A stretch of 64,000 nt of DNA, from positions 992,001-1,056,000 of the forward strand of contig NZ_CP107834.1 in assembly GCF_036346595.1 (NCBI RefSeq). The letters run 5' to 3'. The notes under the pieces were generated by a model. The model worked only from the letters and a program-made list of their open reading frames with translations, was not told the DNA's origin and ran no database searches. Made by a program: the position numbers and the translations under genes. The stretch is from Streptomyces sp. NBC_00525 (GTDB lineage: Bacteria; Actinomycetota; Actinomycetes; Streptomycetales; Streptomycetaceae). Each line of letters opens with the position of its first letter. The first letter of the stretch is position 1. Shown in pieces: positions 35,699 through 44,351 of this stretch.

Positions 35699-36292
35699 TC
35701 ACGGCCTGAGCGCGCGCAGCAGCAGGTCGGCGAGGTGGTCGGCGACCTCCTGCGGGGTGAGGGGGCCGTCCGGGCGGTACCAGGTGGACAGGTGGTGGAC
35801 CGAGCCGAAGTGGTAGTCCACGATGAGGTCCGCCGGGGTGGCCGTGGAGAACACGCCGCTGTGCTGGCCCTCCTCGACCAGGGCGCGGAAGCGCTCGTGG
35901 TAGCGCCGCCGCTCGCCGCGCACCTGCTTGTTCTTCTCCGGGCTCAGGTGGTGCATGGAGCGGAAGAAGATCGAGGCGTCGTCGAGGTTCTCGATGGTGG
36001 TGACGACCACGTCGGCCGCCGCGTCGCGCAGCCGCTTCTCGATGGGCGCGTCGGCGTTCGCGAAGGCGTCGAGCCGCTCCTGCTGGAGGCGCAGCACCCG
36101 GGCGTACACCTCCTGGAGCAGGTCCTCCTTGGAGCCGAAGTAGTGGTAGAGCGCCCCCTTGGTGACGCCGGCCGCCTCCACGATCTCCTGCACCGAGGTG
36201 CGGTCGTAGCCCTGCTCGGCGAAGAGCCGGGTGGCGGCGGCGAGCAGCCGCTGCGGGACGGGGGTGCCGCTCCCGTCCATTTCCTTGGCCAT
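35699..36292 (-). CDS. TetR-family regulator of the acyl-CoA cluster
   Basis: A 197-residue regulator. The helix-turn-helix is RLLAAATRLFAEQGYDRTSVQEIVEAAGVTKGALYHYFGSKEDLL (about 15-58); the C-terminal ligand domain has no known motif but resembles TetR proteins controlling fatty-acid use. ATG 36292 follows GGAAGGTGG. It is the last gene of a leftward unit with the SDR gene and the acyl-CoA ligase remnant. The dyads at 32201 and 37250 are candidate binding sites, which would mean control of its own operon and of the phosphotransferase/dehydrogenase operon. Confidence 0.85.
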   Translation of the reverse strand: MAKEMDGSGTPVPQRLLAAATRLFAEQGYDRTSVQEIVEAAGVTKGALYHYFGSKEDLLQEVYARVLRLQQERLDAFANADAPIEKRLRDAAADVVVTTIENLDDASIFFRSMHHLSPEKNKQVRGERRRYHERFRALVEEGQHSGVFSTATPADLIVDYHFGSVHHLSTWYRPDGPLTPQEVADHLADLLLRALRP

Positions 36293-36342
36293 GGCCGCCA
36301 CCTTCCTTCCGTTCCTTGGTGGGCAGTGCCCGGTACGTCGTT

Positions 36343-36432
36343 TCAGCGGGGTGAACGCAGTTCCCGCCGAAGGATCTTCCCACTTGCCGTCGGCGGCGGC
36401 GCGGCCAGGATCTCGACTTCGCGGGGGTACTG
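36343..36432 (-). pseudogene. Remnant of an acyl-CoA ligase: last 29 codons only
   Basis: Directly after the SDR stop codon, in the same frame, the sequence reads QYPREVEILAAPPPTASGKI then LRRELRSPR and a stop. This is the C-terminal signature of ANL-superfamily acyl-CoA synthetases, including the conserved P-x-T-x-SGK lysine motif followed by LRRELR. The other roughly 500 residues are missing, so a deletion has removed almost the whole gene between the SDR and TetR genes. The tail has no start and cannot be functional. Confidence 0.75.
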
Positions 36433-37197
36433 CTACCCGGCCGGCTGTTCCCAGGTGCGCTGGAGGCGGTTCATGCCGCGGAGCCAGCGTTCGGTGTCCT
36501 CGGCGCGGGCCCGGTAGTAGCCGGCGACCTCGGGGTGGGGCAGGACGAGGAAGCGGTCCTCGGCCATGGCGTCGAACAGGGCGTCGGCGACGGCCTCGGG
36601 CTCGATGGCGCCGGGGGCCAGGACGAGGTCGCCGGCGGAGCCGGACGCCGTCAGCATGTCGGTGCGTACGCCCTGCGGGCAGATGGCGTGGACCTTGAGG
36701 CCGCGGTGCCGGTAGGTCAGCGAGAGCCACTCCGCGAAGGCGACCGCGCCGTGCTTGGTGACGCTGTACGGGGCCGCGCCGATCATGGTCAGCAGTCCGG
36801 CGGCGGACGCGGTGGCGACGAACCGGCCGCTCCCGCGCTCCAGCCAGTCCGGGAGGAGCGCGCGGGCCGCCCGGACGTGGGCCATGACGTTGACGTCCCA
36901 GGCGGCGGCCCACACCTCCTCGTCGGCCATCGGGTCGCCGGGCGAGGCCAGGCCCGCGTTGGCGCAGTAGACGTCGATGGTGCCGTCCAGCGCGTTCCGG
37001 GCCGCGTCCACGATCCGTGAGGCGTCGCCTGCGACCGCGACGGCGCCGATCTCCCCGGCGAGCGTCGTGATCCGGGCCTCGTCGAGGTCGTTGACGACGA
37101 CCCGTGCGCCCTCGGCGGCGAATCTGCGGGCGAGCGCGGCGCCGATGCCGCCTCCGGCCCCGGTGACCACCACGCCCGCGCCCCGCACCATGCTCAT
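36433..37197 (-). CDS. Short-chain dehydrogenase/reductase
   Basis: A 254-residue Rossmann-fold oxidoreductase. The cofactor loop is VVVTGAGGGIGAALARRF, the NAG motif is VYCANAG, and the catalytic Ser and Tyr-x3-Lys lie in VATASAAG and YSVTKHG. NDLDEARI after strand 2 suggests NAD(H) preference. ATG 37197 or 37191 may start it. Leftward unit with the ligase remnant and TetR; operator site 2 lies 53 bases upstream. Likely oxidises a hydroxyacyl intermediate in the same pathway as the acyl-CoA dehydrogenase at 33290. Confidence 0.87.
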   Translation of the reverse strand: MSMVRGAGVVVTGAGGGIGAALARRFAAEGARVVVNDLDEARITTLAGEIGAVAVAGDASRIVDAARNALDGTIDVYCANAGLASPGDPMADEEVWAAAWDVNVMAHVRAARALLPDWLERGSGRFVATASAAGLLTMIGAAPYSVTKHGAVAFAEWLSLTYRHRGLKVHAICPQGVRTDMLTASGSAGDLVLAPGAIEPEAVADALFDAMAEDRFLVLPHPEVAGYYRARAEDTERWLRGMNRLQRTWEQPAG

Positions 37198-37244
37198 CGT
37201 TCACGCCTCTCCCGATCGGCTCCCCCGATCGACTCCCTTGGCAG

Positions 37245-37261
37245 ACTAACCAGTCGGTATG
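37245..37261. promoter_or_regulatory. Candidate TetR operator, site 2
   Basis: ACTAACCAGTCGGTAT lies upstream of the SDR gene; its ACCAGTCGGTAT (37250-37261) is the exact reverse complement of ATACCGACTGGT at 32201-32212. Half-sites ACTAAC and GTCGGT flank a CA centre. Confidence 0.6.
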
Positions 37262-37382
37262 TCGTCGGGGAAGGGGTGCGCCACGCCCGTCGGGGGCTTG
37301 TGTGCCGGATGCGTTCCGCCCGGCCCGCCCGCGCGCTAGCGTGCGTGGCCATGACACTCGTCGCGATCTTGGAGGTAGCCGC

Positions 37383-38672
37383 ATGAGCCTGTCCAGGCGT
37401 GGTTTGCTGACCGCCGGCGGTGCGATGGGGGCCCTCGCGGCCACGGCCGGGTCCGCCGCGGCCGGGTCGCCGCAGGCCGGCGGCCGGGGGGACGGCAAGG
37501 GGCACGGCAGGGGCAAGGGGCAGCGGGTCCGTACCGGGTTCGACCGGCTGGCCGCCGACGGCTACGCGCTGCTGGCGGGCCAGAAGGCCGGGATCGTCAC
37601 CAACCCGACCGGCATCACCCCGGACGCCCGGCACATCGTGGATGTGATGCACCCGGACGACCGGGTGGACCTGCGAGCCGTCTTCGGGCCGGAGCACGGC
37701 TTCCGGGGCACCGCGCAGGCGGGCGGCTCGGAAGGGCGGTACGACGACCCCGCGACCGGGCTGCCGGTCCACGACACGTATCTGAAGAGCGGTCAGGCCC
37801 TGGCCGACGTGTTCACGGCGTCCGGGGTGGACACGGTCGTCTTCGACATCCAGGACGTCGGCGCCCGCTTCTACACATACATCTGGACGCTGTACGACTG
37901 CATGGAGGCGGCGGCGCTCGCGGGCAAGCGGTTCGTCGTCCTGGACCGGCCGAACCCGGTGTCCGGGCGGGCGGCGCTCGGGCCGGTGCTGGACCCGGCG
38001 TTCGGCACGTTCGTGGGGCGGCGGGAGATCGCGCAGGCGCACGGGATGACGGTCGCGGAGCTGGCGCTGCTGTTCAACGGGGAGTTCCTGAAGGACCGCC
38101 CGGCCGACCTGGAGACCGTGACGATGTCCGGCTGGTCGCGCTCCGAGTTCTTCGACGACACGGGCCTGCCCTGGGTGCCGCCGAGCCCCAACATGCCGAT
38201 GCCCGACACGGCCCTCGTCTACTCCGGCACCTGCCTCTTCGAGGGCACGAACCTCTCCGAGGGGCGCGGCACGACCCGCCCGTTCGAGCTGCTGGGCGCG
38301 GAGGGCCTGGACCACGCCTGGGCGGACGCCGCCAACGCGCTGGAGCTGCCCGGAGTCGCGTTCCGCGAGGCGTACTTCGCACCGACATTCTCCAAGTTCC
38401 AGGGGAAGACGGTGGGCGGGGTGCAGCTGCACGTCCGGGACCGCGAGGCCTTCGACCCGGTGCGTACGGGCATCGCCTTGCTGATCACGGCCAAGCGGAC
38501 GTGGAGCGGGTTCGCCTGGCGGCCCGACAACTGGATCGACAAGCTCACCGGCAACACGCGGGTGCGCACGATGATCGACGCGGGGGCGGACGTGGACGAG
38601 GTGGTGGGCGCCTGGGCGGACGACCTCGCGAAGTTCCGGGCGGTGCGCAAGCGGTACCTGCGCTACCGCTGA
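37383..38672 (+). CDS. DUF1343 exo-beta-N-acetylmuramidase (NamZ-like), Tat-exported
   Basis: A 429-residue secreted protein. The twin-arginine signal SRRGLLTAGGAMGALAATAG ends near residue 32, followed by a Gly/Lys/His-rich stretch. The catalytic domain has GFDRLAADGYALLAGQKAGIVTNPTG, FGPEHGFRG, TVVFDIQDVGARFYTYIWTLY and VLDRPNPVSG, all marks of DUF1343, whose founding member NamZ removes terminal N-acetylmuramic acid from peptidoglycan fragments. ATG 37383 follows GGAGG. A role in cell-wall recycling or remodelling is likely. Confidence 0.88.
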   Translation: MSLSRRGLLTAGGAMGALAATAGSAAAGSPQAGGRGDGKGHGRGKGQRVRTGFDRLAADGYALLAGQKAGIVTNPTGITPDARHIVDVMHPDDRVDLRAVFGPEHGFRGTAQAGGSEGRYDDPATGLPVHDTYLKSGQALADVFTASGVDTVVFDIQDVGARFYTYIWTLYDCMEAAALAGKRFVVLDRPNPVSGRAALGPVLDPAFGTFVGRREIAQAHGMTVAELALLFNGEFLKDRPADLETVTMSGWSRSEFFDDTGLPWVPPSPNMPMPDTALVYSGTCLFEGTNLSEGRGTTRPFELLGAEGLDHAWADAANALELPGVAFREAYFAPTFSKFQGKTVGGVQLHVRDREAFDPVRTGIALLITAKRTWSGFAWRPDNWIDKLTGNTRVRTMIDAGADVDEVVGAWADDLAKFRAVRKRYLRYR

Positions 38673-38678
38673 GCCGGT

Positions 38679-38713
38679 GCCGGGCGGGTCCGTCGTCGGC
38701 GGGCCCGCCCGGC
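38679..38713. terminator. Bidirectional terminator between convergent genes
   Basis: GCCGGGCGGG (38679-38688) pairs with CCCGCCCGGC (38704-38713) around a 15-base loop, midway between the ends of the muramidase and acylase genes. Confidence 0.7.
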
Positions 38714-38734
38714 CCCGGTCGGTGGGGCGGTGGC

Positions 38735-41575
38735 TCAGCGGTGGCTCGGGAACTCCACCACCTGCTGGTACGTCGGACGGTTCTGCCAGTGCAGGGACTT
38801 CTGGGAGATGCCGCCCAGCGGCCGGTGGACGATCGAGTCCGTACACCACTGGTCACCGGCCCCGCAGCCGGCGTCGGCCGGGTAGACCTCCGCCGCCGGC
38901 ACCGCCGCCGCCTCCTTCAGCGAGGACAGCAGCGCCGTACGGCAGGCGCCCAGGTCGCCGCCGCCGCAGTACTCCCTGGCCAGCGGGCCCTCGACCGGCT
39001 GCCCGAGCACCTGGCGCAGGTCCTTGTCGGCGAAGCCCCACCAGCCGTACTGAAAGGCCGAACCGCTGTGCGCCCCGCTCGGTCCGTGGCTCGCGGCCGG
39101 GGACTCGTCGGTGGCCAGGTTGGCGGTCAGCGCCCCGTACAGGCCGTCACCGAGACCGGGGCGGAACTCCGCCTCGATCAGCCGCGGCCACCAGGCGTCC
39201 ATGATCCGGACCGCGTCGGCGTGCCCGTAGGTGTGCGAGCCGGGGCTCGTCTCCTTGCGCTGGGCGCCGGCCGCGCGCCAGGAGTCCAGCTGCTGGACGA
39301 CCGCGTTCAGCTCCGGGTCGGTCACCGGCTGGGAGCGGATGACCTTCAGCAGCTCGGGGAGCAGTTGTTCGCCGCGCAGGTCGGTGAGGGCCGCCTCGGC
39401 CATGGCGCGGGTCAGCGAGGCGCGGGTGACACCGCCATCGCCGACCAGCTTCGCGACCCGGTCGTCGAGCAGGTCGCCCCGGTGCACCGCGCTGAGCCCG
39501 AAGCCGGCGGCGGAGTAGCCCGCGGCCTGCTTGTTGTTCCAGGAGATGTAGTAGTCCTGCCCGCTGGAGTGCGGGTGCTCGGCGAACGGGGTGTACGCGG
39601 CGGTGTTGGCGGCCGGGTCGTAGCCCTGCCACTCGTACGCCTGCTCGGCCCGGACCGGCAGCGCCGGGTCCACGCCGGCCGCGCGTACCGGGTTCATGCC
39701 GCTGTTGTAGTAGGCGGCCGTGCGGGAGTCCGCGTAGAACCAGTTGAACGCGTAGTCGATGTTGCTCGCGGCGCGCTGGAAGGAGGCGGCGTCGGTGACG
39801 TACGACGGGTCGTTGAGCATCTGGAAGCCGATGATGGAGTCGGCCTCGTGGCGGTAGGTGGAGCGCAGCGAGGTGTACGCGACCGGCTTTCCGTCCACCG
39901 TGGCGCGGTGGGTGACGATGCCGTAGTCCGTGCGCCACACCCGCATCCGGTAGGAGCCCTTGGCGGTGGAGTCCGCGACGGTGGGCTTCCAGGAGTTGGC
40001 CTTCTCCATCTTCTCCATCGCCGTGCAGACGCCCCGGCGGAGGTAGTGCGTGGCGTCCTTGCCGGGCGCCGAGCCGTCCGGCTCGCACAGCTCGACGGCG
40101 TAGGTGTCGGTGATGTCCTGGCCGGCCGAGGTGGCGCTCCAGGCGTAGTCCTGGCCCCGGCCCATCTGGATGTACATGCCGACGCCGGCGAAGGAGACGC
40201 CGCGGGCGCTGATGCCGGGGCCCTGGATCTCCTGGAGCATCATCAGCTGCGGGGCGAAGTAGCCGGTCTGCGGTCCGAACACGGCGACGGGGTTGCCGCT
40301 CGCGGTGTGCGCGCCGGAGACCAGCAGGGCGTTGGACATGCCGCGCTTCTGGGCGCCGGGCCCGGAGCCGGGCAGCGAGCCCTCCGGCAGGACGCCGTCG
40401 TCGAACAGACCCTGCGCCTCGCGGAGCGCGGCCGGGGCCTCGACCGGGGCCTTCACCCCGGTGCCCGCCGAGCCGGTGCGGTCGTATATCAGGGGTTCGG
40501 CGGTGACGGAGCCGGGGTCGGGGAGCGCGGTGCCGACGGCTTTGTCGGGCTTGCCGGCGTACGGGAAGGCGGTGCCGTCGTGGACGGTGAGCACCGCCTC
40601 CGGGTCGTTGCGCTGGCGGAAGGACTCCCACACCTTCGTGCCCTCGGCGACGCCGTACTTCTGCTGGGCGGCGAGCAGCGAGAGCGCGGCCTGCACCTCG
40701 CCGCCGCCCCCGCCGCCGAACTGGCCGCCGACCACGGAGGCGATGGAGATGAGGTCGGTCAGTTTGAACGGCTGGATCTCGCCGATGTTGGTGAGGGCGT
40801 CGATCTTGCCGGTGAGGACGTACTCGCCGGGGAAGTAGCGGCCGTCCTTGGCCTTCTTGCGGTAGGCGTTGATGCCGTCCACATACGCCTGCGCGTCCGC
40901 CATGGCCTGTTCGCCGCGGGCGCCCTCATGGGTTCTGATGTACTCGACCTGGGCCTCCAGGTCGGCCTCGGTGTACGGGGCCTGCGGCCAGAACTGCTGC
41001 TCCAGGCCCTGGTTGGCGAGGGCCCCGCCGGCGAACGAGGTCAGCTCGCCGCGCCCGATGTGCCGGAAGAGGTCCATCAGCCAGAGCCGGTCCTGCCCGG
41101 CCGCGTACCCGGCGCCGAACTCGGTGCCGTAGCGGGTGGTGCCCTTGATGTGCGGGACGCCGGTCGCCTTGTCGCGGGTGATGGTGACGTCGTCGCGCGG
41201 CGAGGTGACGGACTCGACGCGGTCCGCCGGGACGCCGAAGGAGGCGTCGTTGAAGAAGTCGGTGAGCTTCCGGTCGGTGAGTCCGGTGTGCCCGGCGACC
41301 AGGCCGTCGTACCGGTCGAGCTGGTCGTCGCTGTGCGCGGGGTGGGTGCCGAACGCCTTGTTCCCGAGGATCTCGACGAGGGTCGCGTTGCCGTTCTCGC
41401 CGGGCGGCAGGATGTCGGCGCACTGCCCCTGGCAGTGGTCGGGGACGGGGTCCGCCTCGGCGGCGCCGGCGTGGGGCGCGGCGGCGAGCAGCGAGGTGCC
41501 GAGGGCGAGAGCGGCGGCGACGGCCCCGGCTCTGGTGGTGCCGGTGCGGGCGGTCATACGGGTGCGTGGGGGCAT
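38735..41575 (-). CDS. Penicillin acylase family protein (secreted Ntn hydrolase)
   Basis: A 946-residue precursor. The signal peptide spans about 1-39 (AAALALGTSLLAAAPHAGA). The alpha-chain region includes DDVTITRDKATGVPHIKGTTRYGTEFGAGYAAGQDRLW, typical of the family. Self-cleavage is expected before Ser414 in KRGMSNALLVSGAHTASGNP, which becomes the N-terminal nucleophile of the beta chain. Such enzymes hydrolyse amide bonds of acylated compounds, for example acyl-homoserine lactones, penicillins, cyclic lipopeptides or aculeacin-like molecules; which one is not evident. GGAGGAG precedes ATG 41575. Confidence 0.9.
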   Translation of the reverse strand: MPPRTRMTARTGTTRAGAVAAALALGTSLLAAAPHAGAAEADPVPDHCQGQCADILPPGENGNATLVEILGNKAFGTHPAHSDDQLDRYDGLVAGHTGLTDRKLTDFFNDASFGVPADRVESVTSPRDDVTITRDKATGVPHIKGTTRYGTEFGAGYAAGQDRLWLMDLFRHIGRGELTSFAGGALANQGLEQQFWPQAPYTEADLEAQVEYIRTHEGARGEQAMADAQAYVDGINAYRKKAKDGRYFPGEYVLTGKIDALTNIGEIQPFKLTDLISIASVVGGQFGGGGGGEVQAALSLLAAQQKYGVAEGTKVWESFRQRNDPEAVLTVHDGTAFPYAGKPDKAVGTALPDPGSVTAEPLIYDRTGSAGTGVKAPVEAPAALREAQGLFDDGVLPEGSLPGSGPGAQKRGMSNALLVSGAHTASGNPVAVFGPQTGYFAPQLMMLQEIQGPGISARGVSFAGVGMYIQMGRGQDYAWSATSAGQDITDTYAVELCEPDGSAPGKDATHYLRRGVCTAMEKMEKANSWKPTVADSTAKGSYRMRVWRTDYGIVTHRATVDGKPVAYTSLRSTYRHEADSIIGFQMLNDPSYVTDAASFQRAASNIDYAFNWFYADSRTAAYYNSGMNPVRAAGVDPALPVRAEQAYEWQGYDPAANTAAYTPFAEHPHSSGQDYYISWNNKQAAGYSAAGFGLSAVHRGDLLDDRVAKLVGDGGVTRASLTRAMAEAALTDLRGEQLLPELLKVIRSQPVTDPELNAVVQQLDSWRAAGAQRKETSPGSHTYGHADAVRIMDAWWPRLIEAEFRPGLGDGLYGALTANLATDESPAASHGPSGAHSGSAFQYGWWGFADKDLRQVLGQPVEGPLAREYCGGGDLGACRTALLSSLKEAAAVPAAEVYPADAGCGAGDQWCTDSIVHRPLGGISQKSLHWQNRPTYQQVVEFPSHR

Positions 41576-41608
41576 GCGTACTCCTCCGAGAGGCCAGTGC
41601 GCGGCAGG

Positions 41609-41634
41609 TTACCGACGGTATGACCGACCGGTAA
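41609..41634. promoter_or_regulatory. Inverted repeat in the acylase promoter region
   Basis: TTACCG (41609-41614) and CGGTAA (41629-41634) are inverted around 14 bases, 34 bases upstream of the acylase start. ACCGAC half-sites recall TetR operators at 32201, but the match is partial. Confidence 0.3.
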
Positions 41635-41805
41635 GGTGAACATCGGTCACCTTCTCCGAATCGCCACATCCGGGCGGATACTGTGCGGGCGTCTCACCAG
41701 TCGGACATCCGCACCCTTGGAGGGAGCCGATCCGGGCAGTCGTACGTCCATCCCCTGACGCCGAAGTACGGGCGACGGAGTACGAGCGACGGAGGTGGCG
41801 GTTCA

Positions 41806-42417
41806 ATGGCCGGTTTCCGGAGTCTGGCGAGACAGGTCCGCGATCCCGGAAGCGATCTGGCACTGCGGCGGTACTCGCTGCGCAAGTGCCTGGAGCGGTT
41901 CGCCCCTTACGGGCACCGGGCGACCTGGGACCATCTGTGCGCGCGGCACGGCATCGACCCCGAGGACCGGGCGCCCGACCCGGTGCGGCTGGTGCGGGCC
42001 CTGGAGGAGCTGGAGCGGGCCCGCGCGGTCTGGCTCGGCTACGAGGCGGGGTTCGCGGAGCGCCGCAGGCGGGAGAAGCACCGGGGGCTGCGCCGCCCTG
42101 CCGCCTTCGACGACTGGCACCGGCGCACCTGGGGCGGCAACGGGGTCGCGCGCTGCGACGATCCGGCGGTGCACCCCTCGGTGCCGCTGGCCGAGGTGCT
42201 GGGCCGGCTGATCACGGCCCTGGAGGGCGAGCCGGGCACCGGCTGCCCGGTGTGCGGCCAGCCCCGGATCACCTGGCGGCACGACCTGGGCAGCGAGCCG
42301 TGGTCCGGGCCGGTGTGCACGGGGTGCGGGATCGTGGTGCCGCAGCCCGTGCTCACCCCGGCGGCCCTGGCGAGGGCCCGGCGCGCCCGCACCGACGAAC
42401 TGGCCTCGGCGGCCTGA
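41806..42417 (+). CDS. Hypothetical protein with C-terminal zinc ribbon
   Basis: A 203-residue protein. The N-terminal 130 residues are helical and basic (RYSLRKCLERFAPYGHRATW; RRRREKHRGLRRPAAFDDWHRRTW). Near the end CPVCG (about 148-152) and CTGCG (about 175-179) would bind a zinc ion as a ribbon. ATG 41806 follows GGAGG by ten bases. It is divergent from the acylase and convergent with soxR. Nucleic-acid binding is plausible but not proven. Confidence 0.65.
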   Translation: MAGFRSLARQVRDPGSDLALRRYSLRKCLERFAPYGHRATWDHLCARHGIDPEDRAPDPVRLVRALEELERARAVWLGYEAGFAERRRREKHRGLRRPAAFDDWHRRTWGGNGVARCDDPAVHPSVPLAEVLGRLITALEGEPGTGCPVCGQPRITWRHDLGSEPWSGPVCTGCGIVVPQPVLTPAALARARRARTDELASAA

Positions 42418-42428
42418 GCCGGCACGCG

Positions 42429-42462
42429 GGACGGGCCGCCGACCGGGGTGGCCGCCCCGTCC
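42429..42462. terminator. Terminator between zinc-ribbon gene and soxR
   Basis: GGACGGG (42429-42435) and CCCGTCC (42456-42462) form a 7-bp stem with a 20-base loop between two convergent genes. Confidence 0.45.
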
Positions 42463-42496
42463 GGCCCGGTCGGCGCGTCAGCCCGGTCGGCGTCCG

Positions 42497-43033
42497 TCAG
42501 CCGCACTCGTCGGCGCACTCCGCCGCCGCGGCGACCGGTTCGGGAGCGGCCGGTCCGGGGGCGGGCGTACGGCGCACCGGGCGCTCCGGCATCAGGCGGG
42601 AGCCGCTGATCCGCTCGCCGTTGATGTCGTCCGGGTTGGACAGCACACAGGTCTCCAGCGAGAGGCAGCCGCAGCCGATGCAGTCGGTGAGATGGTCCCG
42701 CAGCCGGGCCAGCCGCGTGATCCGGTCGTCCAGCTCGGCGCGCCAGGCGCGGGAGAGCCGCGCCCAGTCCTCGTGGTTGGGCGTGCGCTCCTCGGGCAGT
42801 TGGGCCAGCGCCTCGCGGATCGTGGCCAGCGGGATGCCCACCCGCTGGGCCGCGCGGACGAAGGCGACCCGGCGCAGGGCGTCCCTGCTGTAGCGGCGCT
42901 GGTTGCCGCTGGTGCGGCGGCTGCTGATCAGCCCCTTGGCCTCGTAGAAGTGCAGGGCCGACACGGCGGCGCCGCTGCGCGCGGAGAGCTGGCCGACGGT
43001 GAGTTCTTGAAGTGTCTGCGGGATCTTGGGCAC
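42497..43033 (-). CDS. soxR: Redox-sensing regulator SoxR
   Basis: A 178-residue MerR-family regulator. The winged helix contains LTVGQLSARSGAAVSALHFYEAKGLI at the N-terminus and the dimerisation helix ends at the 2Fe-2S motif CIGCGCLSLETC (Cx2CxCx5C) near residue 122. In streptomycetes SoxR senses redox-active pigments such as actinorhodin and induces a small set of oxidoreductase and export genes. The Ala/Pro/Glu-rich C-terminal tail is normal for the genus. GTG 43033 is chosen since homology begins at PKIPQTLQELTVGQL. Confidence 0.92.
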   Translation of the reverse strand: MPKIPQTLQELTVGQLSARSGAAVSALHFYEAKGLISSRRTSGNQRRYSRDALRRVAFVRAAQRVGIPLATIREALAQLPEERTPNHEDWARLSRAWRAELDDRITRLARLRDHLTDCIGCGCLSLETCVLSNPDDINGERISGSRLMPERPVRRTPAPGPAAPEPVAAAAECADECG

Positions 43034-43099
43034 CCGTCGAAGCCTACGTGGCCCGGCGCCACCGGTCCGTCGTTGACAGGAACGCACCCGCCAACCATG

Positions 43100-43115
43100 C
43101 TGAGCAAGCGCTTAG
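43100..43115. promoter_or_regulatory. Candidate TetR operator upstream of maoC-type gene
   Basis: CTGAGCAAGCGCTTAG, centred on the palindrome AAGCGCTT, lies 45 bases before the MaoC gene start and is repeated exactly at 44304-44319 before the TetR gene. Confidence 0.75.
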
Positions 43116-43159
43116 ACAGTGCGCGATGGACGCAGAGCGGGAAGGCAGGGACCGGGGAC

Positions 43160-43621
43160 ATGGCAGAGCCGAGGATCTTCAACTCCGCGCAGGAGCTGCG
43201 GGACGGCGTGGGCGAACAGCTGGGCCACAGCGACTGGCTGGAGGTCGACCAGAAGCGGATCGACCTGTTCGCCGACGCCACGGGCGACCACCAGTGGATT
43301 CATGTGGACCCGGAGAAGGCGGCGGCCGGCCCGTTCGGGAGGACCATCGCGCACGGCTATCTGACGCTGTCCCTGCTGCCGGCGCTCGTCCCGCAGGTGA
43401 TGGCCGTCGAGGGTGCGCGGATGGGCATCAACTACGGCACCAACAAGGTCCGCTTCCCCTCCCCCGTACCGGTGGGCTCGCGGCTGCGGGCGACCGCCGT
43501 GCTCAAGAGCGTGGAGGAGGCGGGCGGCGGAGTGCAGATCACCGCCCTGGTGACGGTCGAGCGCGAGGGCGGCGACAAGCCGGCCTGCGTGGCCGAGTCG
43601 GTGTCGCGCTACTACTTCTGA
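43160..43621 (+). CDS. MaoC-family (R)-specific enoyl-CoA hydratase
   Basis: A 153-residue hot-dog-fold protein. The hydratase motif FADATGDHQWIHVDPEKAA (Asp and His catalytic pair) and GPFGRTIAHGYLTLSLLPAL are clear. Likely hydrates enoyl-CoA thioesters in fatty-acid breakdown or polyketide/PHA-type metabolism. GGGGA precedes ATG 43160. The convergent TetR gene ends 12 bases away, and the same 16-bp operator lies before both genes, so this is probably the main target of that regulator. Confidence 0.9.
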   Translation: MAEPRIFNSAQELRDGVGEQLGHSDWLEVDQKRIDLFADATGDHQWIHVDPEKAAAGPFGRTIAHGYLTLSLLPALVPQVMAVEGARMGINYGTNKVRFPSPVPVGSRLRATAVLKSVEEAGGGVQITALVTVEREGGDKPACVAESVSRYYF

Positions 43622-43632
43622 GCGCGCGGCGT

Positions 43633-44256
43633 TCAGCGTCCGGCGGCGACCATCCGCAGCACCAGACCGGCGTACAGCTCGCCGACCTCGTCGGGCGTCC
43701 TGCTGCCCTGCGCGTTGAACCACCGCGCCACATCGATGCAGAGCGAGAGCACCGCGAGCGTGGTGCCCGGCACGTCCGGCACGTCGAACTCGCCGGAGGC
43801 GACGCCCTCGCCGATGATCCGGCGCACCACCGCGTCGGTCCGGCGGCGCAGCGCGATGATCTCGGTGCGGTGCTCCTCGCCGAGCGCGTCGAGCTCGTAC
43901 TGGACGACGCGGGCCGTGGTGTGGCGTTCGGCGTGCCAGCGGACGAAGGAGCGTACGGCGGAGGCGAGGCGCTCGGCGGCGGTGCCGCCGCTGTCGGCGG
44001 CCGACTCCAGCAGGGCCAGCGCCCGGTCGTGACCGATGCGACTGATCCGGTGGAGCAGCTCTTCCTTCGTCTTGTAGTGGATGTAGAGCGCGGCGGGGCT
44101 CATGCCGGCGCGGCCCGCGATGTCACGGGTGGTGGTCGCGTGGTACCCGCGCTCGGCGAAGGCGTCGACGGCCGCGACGAGGAGCCGCCGGGCGGCCTCG
44201 GGCGTCACCTCGGCCCACGGCGGGTCCTCGGCGTCGGTCTCCTGCGCCGTGCTCAT
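43633..44256 (-). CDS. TetR-family regulator
   Basis: A 207-residue regulator with the helix-turn-helix AVDAFAERGYHATTTRDIAGRAGMSPAALYIHYKTKEELL at about 29-67 and a helical ligand domain of the kind seen in acyl-CoA-sensing TetR proteins. The operator CTGAGCAAGCGCTTAG, 48 bases upstream, recurs before the MaoC gene, implying self-repression and control of MaoC. An acyl-CoA ligand is inferred from this partnership. Confidence 0.88.
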   Translation of the reverse strand: MSTAQETDAEDPPWAEVTPEAARRLLVAAVDAFAERGYHATTTRDIAGRAGMSPAALYIHYKTKEELLHRISRIGHDRALALLESAADSGGTAAERLASAVRSFVRWHAERHTTARVVQYELDALGEEHRTEIIALRRRTDAVVRRIIGEGVASGEFDVPDVPGTTLAVLSLCIDVARWFNAQGSRTPDEVGELYAGLVLRMVAAGR

Positions 44257-44303
44257 CGTCGCTCGCCCCTCTCAGTCAGCAGGACGAACACCATACCGCG
44301 ATC

Positions 44304-44319
44304 CTGAGCAAGCGCTTAG
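44304..44319. promoter_or_regulatory. Candidate TetR self-operator
   Basis: CTGAGCAAGCGCTTAG, identical over 16 bases to 43100-43115. Confidence 0.75.
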
Positions 44320-44351
44320 GGAAACCTTTCGCCGTGGACCGCCGCCGACGC

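Noticed and set aside
35684..35712. 12-base direct repeat ACGGCCTGAGCG at the LysR/TetR junction
   Set aside because: Real, but explained by chance or a small slippage at converging gene ends; no functional role suggested.
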